From assembly GCA_033063855.1 (NCBI GenBank), contig CP093831.1:19158001-19222000 (forward strand): 64,000 nt of DNA, given 5' to 3'. The position numbers and the translations under genes were made by a program. The notes under the pieces were generated by a model, which did not search any database, was not told the DNA's origin, and saw only the letters and a program-made list of their open reading frames with translations. Of this stretch, positions 36,017-49,218 are shown piece by piece. Every line of letters begins with the position of its first letter. Position 1 is the first letter of the stretch. The stretch comes from Smittia aterrima. Taxonomy: Eukaryota > Arthropoda > Insecta > Diptera > Chironomidae.

Positions 36017-39000
36017 AATGTTATCACATCAAGTCGCGTTCCTTTCGTCCTGCGCAAGCTCCCAACGAACTCTGTTGCAGTTGTTTCTACACGAAGCGAG
36101 ACGCGATTCAATTCCTCTTCATTCATTGTAAACGTGGCTTTCACTGGGTAAAGTCTTTCGTTCGATGGATTGTGGATCGAGCGAATTGTTGTGTGTGATC
36201 TTTGATGAAGGAGAGTCCAGGTTAATTGGATGACTTTTAATGATAGTAATTAGGCTCGTGGTCAGTGAATCAAAAAAGAAAATTAAGTATGGAAGATGTA
36301 AGAGTGAATTGCGTGAGCAACGCGGAAGTGTCTAAGATAAAAATCGTAAAATAAAGTTTATTACGAAGCCGGACTAAATAATAAATCACTCGTTGTCATT
36401 TGGTGGCGAGAAAGTGATAACCTCCCCTTTTGTGGGAGAGTGGATGTTCATTAAAAACTCGTTCCCGAGACTAGAGTTAATTGAATTAAATCAAATTGTT
36501 GCTAGGGCTTGACGTCCTGAGAGCTCCTTGAGTAGGAAAAGTGGAAAAATCTTGAAATTAATTTGCGAAATGAGTGGTGAAACGTAATTTAACTTTGCGG
36601 TAAGTCAATCGCCCTCGAGCGAAGGTTCAGTTGTGATTAAGCTTAAAGTTTCAAGCTTCACAACTCAAAATTCACAAGGATTATAAACGTTGACGATTCT
36701 TGGAACCCTATTTAGAAAAGAACTTCATTTGACGTTCGTCAGATGAAATTTTGTTGGCGTAGACCTAATCATGCTTCTGGGCTCTCACTAATTTGATGTC
36801 GAAATTACAAGAGAGCAACGATGTTCGTTGCAATGTATTGCTGCATAAATATTTTTCGTTCTTAACGAGCATCGTTGACACTGCGAAGCGCAAATTGATG
36901 TCACCATAGTGCGAAAAACGATTCGATTTTCATTTTGCAAGTCAAATCGAATGAAGAGCCCGCTTCTACTGTTAGCGCTAGCGACGTCTGATAATTGGAA
37001 TGAAATTTTATCAAATTTCAATTAAATTAAAATGTAAACCGAGTAAAGAAGACCGCCCTCATCTTGAGTGTCATACTGAAAACTCGGACGCATGGAAAAG
37101 TGCTGACATTTACAAAGTTGTTTTAACGTTGATTGTTGAGTAGAGAGATGGGCAATTTTCTTTTTTTCCCATTATCGTCATCGCAAACTCTTTAATATAT
37201 TTCCGCTCGACAAGTCTTGAAAGAGCTTTGCAAAGATTGCCATCGGATATGAGAATCTCTTCGATTCGCCCTCGTTCACCCTTCAAACTAAATCTCTTCG
37301 TCAATAGATGGATGAGAGTTTTTATTGGAATCGAAAGTAAATTTGTTTTGGGCTGCAGTAGGTTTGAGGCGATTAAATTTTTATAACCCGATCGTCGTTT
37401 TAGTCGACAAATGTTTCCTTAAATTGAATAACACTATAGTTACCTTCGAACCTTCCATCAATCGCATGAAGCATCCAATCTAGAAAAGTAAAATGGAATC
37501 GGCGAAAAAAATCGGGCTCTTCGTAAATTTTTTATGAAGCAGCCGAAGTTTCTATCTCCCCTCAATCTAAAAGACTTTTCTTTATTATTAAAATTGATTT
37601 TTATTCCACCTCGCAAGAAAGAAATCATTGAAATATGAAAAATTTATTCTCAAATTTCATTTCTTTTTGAGTGTTCCGTTTTTCTTACCTCCATTCGATA
37701 ATATTTGACCTTAATAAGGTTTCATGGATGCGTGGCGTGCTGCTCAAATTATCAGAAAAGTTTAAAAATTTATTTCATAAAAAAAACTCTTTTCCTGCCG
37801 CTATTCTCCTTTTAACCAATGTCGAAACATTTTAGCACGCTTTGATAAAGTGACATTCTTCAACCATCAGACGATCCTACATCATTCCTAAATATTTCCT
37901 CCTAAAAGCAATTGAATTAATTGAAAATCGATTGTCGGTTCAATTCTCTTACAGTAAGTTTTCGAGTTGTTAACGAAACAATTGAAAGGTGATTTATTGA
38001 CTTACGACTTTGAATGATTTAAGAGGATGCTGGTTACATGTAAATTTGATTTGATGGAGAGTTGAAGATGAATCGATAAATTTGAGTGACTGACAAGATA
38101 CTGAGAGAGTAGAAAAGTATGGAATAACTTTGTTGGTTATATGAATTAGTAATTTCCTGTTCTTGTTAGCTTTTATTGTTTACCGCGTAGAACTAAACCA
38201 ACTCGCCACCCTCTAGCCATGAACGTCCCGAACAGACACAAATGCTTCATGAATAAAGAAAAAAGGCCACAGGACGGCGGTTGATGAGAGACAAACAAAC
38301 TTCGATCGGCCGATCTATTTTTGAATGTTTCAATTGTGAGGGAATCTTGATGACGCTTCATCGCGTCAACGCTTTATCGTGTATATTTGAAAGAAAGAAA
38401 AGAGAAGAAACTTGAAAGCTCTTACGTCGACACATTGAAGGCGAAAACTCAATTTAAAGAAATTTCTATCCGATTCTGTACTACTCAGTATTTTTTTATT
38501 GTAGTATTGAATTCTTATTTGACTTGGTAGCTTTGATTTTAAGCGGATACAACAACCTCAAGGAGATTTGTAAGAAGCTTGTGGGACTCAAACCTTCCCC
38601 ATCATTCTCACGAAGAACTTCTTGACGTGTCCTTGAAATTCTTTCGACCTTACCTTCAGCGATTCCTTCACCGAATTGTGGTTGAAGAGAAAAGTAAAAG
38701 AAGTAAGCAACTTTATCGTGATAAACTCGACGTTTAAACTAATAATGTATCATAAACCCGACGACGGATGGTAGAATATTCATTGGTTAAGTGTTGTGAA
38801 TATTTCAGTAGTAGTTAAAAATTTATGTCAAATGAAATTACCTTCCTCTTCACTTACAAGCCATACTGGTAGCGTCTACACATTTCTTAATCTCATCATT
38901 CTATGCGCTGCGGCATTTGTGTTTATCTAAATAAGGTTTAGACTTAAGGCTCAATCAAGAAAGGAAATGCTGTTTAACTTTGTGTGGGATAACACAACGT

Positions 39001-41067
39001 TGATGCGTCGTGGGTGGATGACATCCGCTCAATCCTTTTTTTTATCGCCAGGCTCAAATAGAATCAACAGTTTGCATGCGAAGAAAAACAGTAAAATGAA
39101 AGTTTCAATACGAGCAAAGAGGAAAAATATTGACAACAGCTGGAACAATAAAACGTTTTCAAAGTTTTTTTTTCGATGGACGCTTTGGATTACCTCCAGG
39201 AAGTTTTTCTATGCTGAGCAATTCAAATGGTTCTTTGTCAAGCACCAAGTGTTTACTTGACGATGCTTCATACAAGAACGAACTTCTTGCGAAGAAAAAA
39301 GTGAATTATTTCCCTTTGATATCATCGTCAAGAGCCAACGAAGAACTTCCTTCCTCATCAAAAAACAAACGGCCGCATCAGAATGGAAATTGATTCGTCC
39401 TTTTGCTAACCAACAAAGCTTTGTGAAGTTGGATTCTTAAAGCTCCTGCTAACCACTTATGGTGTGAAAAATTCGCTAAAGTCTTCAACTTAAAGGTTTC
39501 ATATTAAATATGGTAAAGGCTTAAATTACCTAGAATCCACTAGATGTATTCAACACTCTTATTAGTCACGCGGTGTAAGAGAATTATGATTCTCGTAATG
39601 ACATTGATAATGATGCCAAAATTATGAAAAGCAGGTATATTTTGCTAGAAATCCGAAGAACAGTGAAGCCCTTGGTGGTTCAATTTTCCAAAGATTGAAG
39701 GACGGAAAGGAAATCTGAATTACAAATCCGAGATTTCCATCCTATCATTATAAAATGTTTTTCATCGGTTGCCTTCACCGAGATGAGGAGATGGAGAAAT
39801 TATTTCCCTTTTATAAATGCAATGTTTTGCTCAGGGATCGGCTCTCAATTGCTATCGGCAAATGAAAATCTTTGTAAGTTTTCCAATCTCTGCTTTGCAC
39901 TTCATCATCGCAACCACTTGAGTGAATGACTATGGTAAGAAGTATTAAACTGGAAACGAGCATTCAATTCAATCTGGATTTTTTCAAGCACATTGTTCGT
40001 TTCGTGTTCTTTTATGAAATTTATCTGTCAATTCATCGAGGCGCTTCGAAGAGGCGAAACGGGTTTCATGAGCTTTCCCTTTTCATGCCGTCAATCGAGA
40101 AATTAATAAATCGATTTACCATCACATGTCTGTTTGTGCCATAAAGTCAAGCTGAGTGAAGGAATGTTTACTTTCGAGAAGGCCGTGGAGCTTTAAAGCC
40201 TGACGGAAGCAGATATGGAAATAAAAAATGAAATAAGAAACAACTGGATTTTTAAAGGAATGAATGGTTGATATTTTCAAAAATTGTATTATTTGAGTTT
40301 GAAAAAAATATATAATTTAGCGGTCGGTACTTGCGCGCTATTCCGAGCTTGTACATAAATATTTAAAGAGTTCGTGAACGAGTTGGGAAGCTGCTCTCTG
40401 ACCTTTCCCTAAGGCAATTTGAGTTTTTTTAATGACTTTCCTCCTGATTAAATCTTCCCTTGACTGAATGGTTTTTCGATTTGAAATTTAATAACAAATT
40501 AAATTCATTCAAACGTTCATATTGAACGATGATGCGATTAAAGATGAAGGAACCAAGCAAACCGGATGACGTTCTCAAAGTTCCGATGGCTTAAATTTTG
40601 TTGTGGGCTTTGAATCATTCAATTCAAATGAATGCTTCATTAAACTCCTTTGCTTCCTATCGCGTGTGCTTTGAGAAAAGTTTTTGATATTGAACCGTCA
40701 TTACATTGCCTTCAACTTATGTCGGCGAGTAGAATTGAAATCAGAGTGAAAGTTTGAAGCTTTAGAAATGCAATCAATCCGAAACCGTTTTGCATAGGAA
40801 GCCAACACAATACGAACTTGATTAAATTTTGAAGTTTTTATTTGCAGGACGTGACGTCAAAATCGAGAAACTCGTTTAAGCATTCAACCAGTGGCCAGAG
40901 AGAAATTGATGTGGAAGATGTAGAGATATAAACGGCTGAGCAATGATTTTCAATTTGCCATCAGAGAGACCTTCGCAATAAGCTTATAGTGCCATTGCTA
41001 AAGGAAAGAAAGCTTCGAGAAAATCTTGACGTTGCTGAAGTTTTTATTTCAACCGACTGAGGATAAA
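36017..41067. other. Non-coding stretch before the GPCR
   Basis: No supported gene. An 87-codon frame at 39130-39393 (+) has a non-random look (FDGRFGLPPGSF, then serine/asparagine-rich) but starts next to a T-run, overlaps another open frame and matches nothing recognised. The GPCR promoter must lie in or upstream of this tract. Confidence 0.55.
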
Positions 41068-44000
41068 ATGTCTGCAGTTGCAATTGTTTCATCGTTCGTT
41101 GTTTCATGCTTGGGTGTTCTCTCGAACTGCTCTATAATCGTCTTAGTTATATTGACAAAACAAGTAAGAAACCGAACAGCGTAGAGAAGGTCAATCATTT
41201 CTTATTCATAACGCACGTCATGACTTTTTATCAGTCAAGAAAGGGAATCAAGTTGATACAAAGTGAAAAGAAATCTCGTCTACTTCTTAGTTGATTATTA
41301 ACTTGATCCGTCTTAAGAAATTTTATCCTGGTCCATTAGGAAATATATTTCCTTTGCTAACTTTCTCAACAAAGATTTATACAACAAGATTTCTAATCTA
41401 AAAGTCAGTTTTAATATTGCAAAAGTTTCCAGTTGTATGAATACAAACTTTCCTGTTTTCCCTCTGGATTTTAAAAAACTAAAGAAATAATAATGTTCAT
41501 TCTTCCCCAGACTCGGTAAGACACATCAGCAGAAACTGTCGCTGGCAATGAACTGCGATTCTTTGAAAGGAAATTTCAAGAAAATTATTTCATGCAAGAG
41601 ACAATTCATTTTAAAGTCGCTTCTCTAAATAAACGAAGAATCAAAAAAGTTTTATCCGAGAATTTAAAATGTTTTTAGCGTCAAAGTTTCAACGTTTCAA
41701 AGGAAATTTGCATGAGCTCACATCAAATTGTTTTCGATGAATTTATGGAATTTTTGACGCTCCATGAGCGAGATTTGAAAACTCAAACTCTGATAGACGC
41801 ATTAATCTATTTCTGTTACCGCCGCAAAATTTCTTGTTTTGAAACATTAGCCGTCTCTTGCTACTCAGACAATATTGAAGTAAATGTTAAAAAAATACTG
41901 GAAAGTTTTTAAAGCTTGCGGGATCAAAATCTCTTGATCAGAAAATTTGTAAGAAGCTTTTCAGTAAATTTCCATAAAATCCTCTCTCGACGAAGACCTC
42001 AGTTAAAGTTTAACTAATAAACCGAACTCTTCATAGTTCACGTGAGAACTCTCAAGCAAACGAAAGTAATTGACGGGTCGACGCGATAGCCGAGCTCGCT
42101 GTTTTTGTTTTGCACCCCAACAAAAATAAATAATTCGCTTGATGACTGAATAAACGAAACAATGAATAAGAAATGATGGCAATTTGTATCCATTCTCGCT
42201 ACTCTCGATGCAAATTATGTTACATTTAAATTCTAGTTAAATTCACCCAATCGAATTTTACTGCTACACTTGAGCATTGTCTGCTTGTCTCTGTCATTCC
42301 TCTATCTGTGGGTTCTCATCAATAATTCAATAATACAATCACCATTGGGTCGATTCAGCTTAAAGACAATTCCCGAGTCTGCAGCAATCACAACAGCAAC
42401 ATCAAGTAACAGCAAAACAAATCATTTATTTCAACTATGGGAAGGATTAGGAGGAGACATGACAACCCAATCGCCCCCATTCTTCGATACTGTGTGCAGT
42501 GTTAATGATTTACTAATCCATTTGCTTCAACCAATCGGATTATGGACAATTAGTTGTATAAATTTTGATAGATACTACGCAATCTGTTCGCCATTGCACT
42601 ACAACACTCTATTTACCACCAAGAAGGTAGGTAATTGAAGTTTAATGGGAGAGAAAATAGGTCGCGTGGAAAAACTTATTTAAAGGAAAATCGATAAGTC
42701 AACACTGTCAGTTGATTAAAAAGCTTCACAAGGAACTTTCTTGTTTATTCTAACTCTGCAAGTAATTAAAGATCAACAAAAGGCTTCGTGGGCGGTTTAG
42801 TTAATTGAATCGAAAGTTAATTTGAAAACTCCACAAAGTTTCAGAGCAGTTTTCTTGAATGAAGTTAATTTTCGAGAAAAATTCGTTTTCCACGCGAAAT
42901 CATTTAATTTTTGAGCTCTTGTAAGTCTTAGACTTTATCGTTTTATCCTCGAGATATTTATGATTGGAAATGAACATTTTAGCTCGGAAACTTCCCCCAC
43001 AGAGTTTATTAATGCTTTCATTATCTGATTCTCGTGGGGAACCTGCAAAATAATTCTGACAAATATCAACGAGAATTTAATGATTTTTTTTGTGTGTTTG
43101 CTTTTATTCCTCGTTTTTCAATCCACAGGTAACGATTTTTCTATGTACCGGATGGGTTGTCATCCTCCTCACAATCTTCCCTATCTACCTAATGCTTATG
43201 TTATCAGATGACCGTCATGCGATTGTTGTTTGCTGGTTCAAACGAATCGACATGAGAGTAGATCTACCATTGAGCTTCGATAGAGAATATTATTGGTTTG
43301 AGGTACAAATCCTCTTGACAACACTGGTTACCATCTTTTTGCCAATTTCATTGATCGTGGCATGTAACATTCGTGTTCTTACTATTGGTAAGTACTATAA
43401 AAATAAAAACATTTTACTACAATTTATCTCGAGAACAAACTTAAAAATGAGTGTCGAAAATAATTAAAATTTACTTAAATTTCCTTTCAGCGAACTATCA
43501 ACGCCACCGTATCGCAAGTGCAATCTATGAATCAGTGCTTTCAGCACAAGTCGCAATCACTCACCAGAAGAACCCATTCCCGCCAATGCCAGATTTGTTT
43601 ACTCAACCATTTCCTCTTGCCGCGCTCTACCCACCCAAACCAAATCCATTCGAACTGAGGAAGAAAAGCCAGAAAGCGGCGATTGTCGTTTTTGAATTAA
43701 TCGCGTCTGTCGTCATTCTTTATTGCCCCTACTATCTCTTCGTCATCATCTTTAGTTTCTATAGAAAAAGTCAACAATCACCGTCACAAACAAACTCAAA
43801 CAGCGAGGCTCCAGGGATTGTAATCAACATTATAATTTGTTTCGTTCAGTTTCTTATGATTTGCTCGCCAACCATCAACGCAGTTCTTTACGGTTTTAAA
43901 AACAAAACAATTCAAGAAAATTTACGGAATATTCTACGAAAACGAAAAACAAAGATCGAGCTTCACTATGAAATCCAAGCACGAACACCGAGCACTTGCG

Positions 44001-44617
44001 GATCAAGAAAGGCGAGCTTAACAGAAGTGACCACAAACAACTTGTATCAACCTCAACTCAAGCGCCAGTTATCGGATTTCTTTTTTGGAACTTCGACTTC
44101 ACTTACATCTCACTTGAACGATGATTCCATGCCATTTCATTCTCATAAAATTCACCGAACTCCGTCAGATTCCTTCTTCACAACAGCTAGCAGTGACCGA
44201 AGAACATCGCGAGATTTTCATCATGAATATTTATCGCCTAATTTCGATCCTCTTGGTAAAATGAGTATACAGGCTGCTTCACAATCAAGTCCCCCTATTG
44301 CAATCAAGATGGGAATGACGCCAAGCACGAGCAAAAATCTTTTAAGTAATTTTAAGAAGCTTTTGGTGGGAAGTAAGAGTGACTTGGAGAATGGGAATGC
44401 GACTTGCGAGAATCATTTTCCTCAAATTCTCATCACAAAGCACAGCGATAGTCTACTCAACGCACAATCAACAAGTCGTCGGGAGTCGGACATTCAACAG
44501 GTCGCTGCCGAAGGAGAATTGGCAGAGAAAGAGCCGCTGCTGACGACGCAAACTCGCTCACTCGACAACTTCGATTCAAGTTTGAAGACGAACGGCCAAA
44601 AGTTCCAGACACTTTAA
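41068..44617 (+). CDS. Divergent class A orphan GPCR
   Basis: Seven-transmembrane receptor in four exons: 41068-41163, 42237-42626, 43129-43387 and 43491-44617 (introns 1073, 502 and 103 nt); 623 residues. TM1 has the conserved Asn (LSNCSIIVLVIL). TM2 starts NSPNRILLLHL and TM3 ends INFDRYYAICSPLHY, the DRY motif. TM4-TM5 lie in exon 3, and TM6 (LYCPYYLF) and TM7 (INAVLYGFKNK) in exon 4. Departures from the family: TM2 Asp is Cys, the TM6 CWxP is LYCP, TM7 NPxxY is NAxxY, and the aminergic TM3 Asp is Ile. The first extracellular loop is unusually long (about 55 residues) and the cytoplasmic tail is over 200 residues, serine-rich, ending near EPLLTTQ. The ligand is unknown. The start gives almost no N-terminal tail, so an upstream exon is possible. 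Confidence 0.8.
41712..41912 (+). other. Small open frame inside GPCR intron 1
   Basis: A 66-codon frame beginning with ATG (MSSHQIVFDEFMEFL) and with a balanced, protein-like composition (acidic, basic and aromatic residues mixed) lies in the 1073-nt first intron of the GPCR. A tttttag acceptor-like string occurs about 35 nt upstream. No family resemblance is recognised. It may be chance, a small nested gene, or an alternative exon. Confidence 0.15.
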
Positions 44618-47600
44618 CTCAGCTCTCGGCTGGGGCGTCTTGTTAATTAATTTAGGGCTAAACGTAGGCACGAAGACAAGAAGAGGGTAAATTAAAATTT
44701 GAGTATTCGATATGGAGTGAGATAGACAATCTAATTTGCATAAAAACAATCACACGGCTCCCACTGCGCCTCGCAATGTATACGAGCGCGAAAGCTTTAC
44801 GCTCGATTGTGTGCGAAGGAGAAAGAATTGTCGAGAAAAATCAGCCGCCTCTCTACGTCGTCGACACCGACCTTTTAAGAAATACAATTTTCTCTTACTC
44901 ACAAATAAATCTTCCGCCATTAAATTTTCCCTTTTTATTTTATTTTTACGGAATTGGAAGAAATTTCCCAATGGATTTGTATTATGATAAAAGTTTTGTC
45001 AATACAAACATGGAGCAAAATTTGTTTCTCGCTCGAATAAGAACTAAAGACGATTTGCATTGCATTTATTTGAGAAGAAGCTTCGATCAATCGACGTAAT
45101 TGATGCGAGACTCGATAAATCATCATCATTCGCTCCCGGAACAACTCTTGAAAGTCTTTTTTGAACGACGTCGTAAACATGCGAATGAAGAACAAAATTT
45201 AGAAGCGATTCAAACTCATTTGACGGTAATTTTCTGGGTCGTTGATTTTAAGTAAGGTCACGAGAAGATAGGAAAGATCCGTGAATTTTCATTAGATTTA
45301 ACACGTGACTGAACTCACAAATGCAGCCTAAGTTCATCAAAAATCCATTTTTGTAATCTAAAAAGAGAATCAATATTAGACAATCGAGTTTGTGAATTTA
45401 TTGAAAATAATTGATTACGATCGAAAAAGAGATGGCTGCTGGTTGAATCCGACAAGGACTGAAGGAATGGAATATAGAAATAAATTAAATAGAACAAATA
45501 TTTTTCGAACAATTAGAATCTATCGACATAAACTCTCGTCTCTGTGTTGAACTCGATGTTGTTAAAGCTCTGTTGATAAGAAAATTCTTTCCAATTCCAC
45601 GCTCTTCAAAGTTTTTGAGGCGCGCGCTTCCTCCGACAGAAAATTAAAACGAATTCCTTGTCACAGTTGCGTGGCCTCGAGCTCTTTTGCTCCTCACCCC
45701 GGCAACAGTTAGTTTCAATTTATCTTTTGAAAGGAAGAAACGTTTAGTCGAAACAAAAGGTTTAATTGGCAGAAAATAAGTTACAAACTTGTCTGCTATA
45801 ACAACGAAAATTCACTGTTATTTGTATCTCCATTTTTTTCTTACTTTTGTTGCTTCAATATTTTCGAATGATGCGTCAAAAAATCGACAGATGACTTGCA
45901 ACAAATGTTGCAAAATTAGCATAAACATAATGGAAACTTGAAATTCTGAAGAGCATGAAAGTTTATTAAAAAATTCGAATAGATTTTCTTGCTTGAGAAA
46001 TCTCTTTAAATGTTTTCAGAAAAGTTTTGCTCAAATGAACCTCTTCTGTATATTTCGGCAACAACTTGAGTTTGTCATTCTTAGCGTTACGAAAAATCGA
46101 AAGATTTCGAATCACAAAAAGTCAAGAGTATTTTATGTGAATCCATTTGGGATATTTTTTTTTGAAAGTTCAAATGTTTCGGGTCAGATGAGAAGCTTCT
46201 TCTTATTATAGCATACGTTTGGAGGAAACGTAACTCTTTTTGTCTTATTAAATGCTTTCCAAGTAAATCATTCTCAATCTTGCTTCAGGTTGATGAACAA
46301 GCAAATTTGTCAGGTTGATGAATGATATCATTGAATCTAACCCTCGTTTACACGAGATTGTGAGATTTCCGTTTTTCCTTTTTCTAGAGTTTCTTTCAAT
46401 ATCGCTTTTACCTTATCTAAAACGCGGTCGAATCTATCGTTAATCATAATGTGAACACCTGAGCTTTAAAATGGTCAAGCTGTTGCTTGCTTCGAAACGA
46501 GAGAAAAAAGATTCGAAGGCCGATGTTTATTTAAATTAAGATGAAATGATCTGAATTTCATGCCATTACTTTTAATTGAATAGAAACAAACATTCTCTTG
46601 AAATATTTTTGGAGACTTAGGTTGTGGGACCACAACCATTCTTCAATGTCCTCGAGATTCCTTCAGAAAAATTTAAGCTACAATTTTAACATTTCTTTTC
46701 AAGAAGGTCTTACAGGTTTTAGATTTTTAAACTTTCTATCGACATTGCTGATTAAAATATAAACTTTTTCCTCGCAAAATAAAACTTTTTGCTCACATAA
46801 TGAAACTTTCTCTCCTTTGCACTTCATGCTTAATAATTTATTTTTATTATTCTGCGTCAACTTGCATAAGGCTTATGATTGTTCGAAAAAAAAAACTTTC
46901 ACGTTTCTTTCTTTTTTTCTGATGAAAATTGAATCACTTAGTGGAGAAGCATTGAGGAGCATGGATGGAAAGATAAAGAAGAAACAGAATTTTATGTTCT
47001 TATCATACAACCAACAGATTTTCAGTCAATAGCTCACAATCCGCAAGGAAAAGAAAAATCAATATAATAATAAAATAGCTTTCCGGTAAAAGTGTCTCCT
47101 GTTACCTATTTACACAAATATTTATGACAGAGTTCTATTTTTATAAATTGATCAATTAAGTCATTAGTATTTAATTGAAGGAAAAGTATTGAAACTTCAA
47201 AATCGTCTAGAGTTTTGTTTGCTTAAGTCATCAGACAAATGACAAGGGTGGGACGAGCTATTCTCGTCGTTGACCGCCAATTGTTTACAAGAGAAAGAAT
47301 TTAATCATGAAATTACAAAGTTTAAACTTGAAGATTAGTCTCGAATTTATTATGTTTCCCGAGCTATCGTGACATTTCCACTAATGGATCCACTGAAACA
47401 TGAAAACTTTGTTGACTCATCGTTTATGAAACACAAACCAAACAAAAACTTCATTTCAATGTTGATATTTTACCTCAAACGAAGAAAAACCTAACAAAAA
47501 CCTTAAAAGCTCTATTTACTTAGGAGATTATGAAAGCACATCCATCCAAGGAGCTTTTCACTAATTACTAGTGGATGGGCCAAGAAAATGTTTGTTGTTA

Positions 47601-49218
47601 ATTTAAGAAGCAGAGAATTAAATGAATAAAGTCGAAATGTGATGAGAATAAAACCAAACAGCTATTTATTTAATTTTTATTTCCCAAGTCATTTTGTTGT
47701 GTTAATTGCTGCCAATCAAAATCTTTCCTTAATCAACTACTACTTACTGTAAAATTAAAATTTCATCAACAACTCATCAAGCCCTGCGGGGAGAACAAAA
47801 ACAGCAGAATGACAAGATACAGGAGAACTGAAAACACAAACATCAATCTAAAAGCTCTTTTCGGCTTCAAGTTTACTTTTATTAAGTGATTATTCTTCAT
47901 AGATAATTTATGATTGTATTATAATTCTTATAATTAGAAAACTTTTCAGCGTCTTGTTCCAGTAAATTGCGAGAGAAAAGAGCGAGACTATTGATTTATG
48001 TGAAGTGCTATCGTCGTCATTAGTGAACGGAATTAAAATTCTTAGCGCAAATTCTCAATTAAAGTCCCGTCGACTTCAATACTTATTTGAATGAGATGGC
48101 TAACCAGGCGATTGGTCGGGTTCTATTAAAACTTTTAATTTAAAAGTACATGAAACATATATCAAGAAACGACTTCTCACCCTGAAGAAACTCTAATAAA
48201 CTTTTATCATTCTGGCCAGCCTTTGAAAGAAGTTTTCGCTGCTGTCAGAAATTCAAGAATTAAGTCACAATTAGTATGACAACTAAATCAAATTTTCCGC
48301 TCACTCATTACTCTCCCGTTAATGGATTTAAGCTTTTAAAAGCTTACGGGAAGTTTCATCTAAATTTGCATAATTTAATTTGTCTACACACTTTTGTGAC
48401 TTAATTTACGAACCCTAATGTGTTCCCATATTAATAAATATCATCAGGAGTCTGTGTATGAGTAAAGAGATTGTTTGCTTGAAATGAAAAATTCAAAGCC
48501 TTCTTAAAATATATTCTTTAAGAATTAAAGAGAGCAGCTATAGTCCAACTGAGTCAAGAAGCATAAAACACACCTAATCACATTAAAACTAATAGATTAC
48601 TATCGTGTAGTTACAACCAACGTTACTCTAAAATGCCTGCCGTGCGTTAACCGATTCCCACCGAAATCAGGAAAATTTTCTCAGTTCACCCTTAAGCTTA
48701 AGTTCTGTTCAGTCACTCTGACATTTTATAATATATTTAATATTGCAGTTGATTTATGATCGCTCGCTTAAAGTATTGTTTCGTATCGTCTTAAAATATT
48801 CCCTTTTGCGTCATTGTTGATCGGATACGTTCGTCGTTCGTGACTTGGTGTCTTGAGACAAGCGACATAATTCAAGAAATGATTCTTCAGCAATAAGGCT
48901 GACCATCTGAGAGTAAAGAGCTTTTGAAGGAGCCGTAAAGCGACAAAGTTTAGATTAACCCGTAATCTTCTATTTAAAATCAACGAGATGGTCAACCTGA
49001 AGTATCAAAGAGTATATTAATCACAAAAAATAGATTCTATTGCTAGTTGTGATCAGCTTTCACGCTTATCGACTAGGTTTCATGTTTTACAATAAAAATA
49101 AATCAATTTTTCAAAAAATTGCTTCAGCAAGCTTCATATTTCCCTCAATCCTCTCCAACGCAATAACCTCATCCTCTTGAAAATAGTCGAAGAGCTAATT
49201 ACTTTTTCGATGGCCAGT
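44618..49218. other. Non-coding stretch
   Basis: Begins with the GPCR 3' UTR. Short overlapping frames on both strands at 44736-45195 are up to 107 codons but carry no motif and show no codon pattern. Nothing else gene-like is visible before the membrane-protein gene whose stop codon lies at 49219. Confidence 0.6.

Noticed and set aside
35315..36151. Open frames of 84-97 codons in both arms of the fold-back repeat, with repeated SESYI/PESYI peptides.
   Set aside because: They are translations of the nested palindromes of the repeat and appear on both strands; no transposase motif is present.
39130..39393. An 87-codon frame with FDGRFGLPPGSF and a serine/asparagine-rich end.
   Set aside because: It overlaps another open frame, has no splice partner found nearby and resembles no known family. 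Not enough to call a gene.
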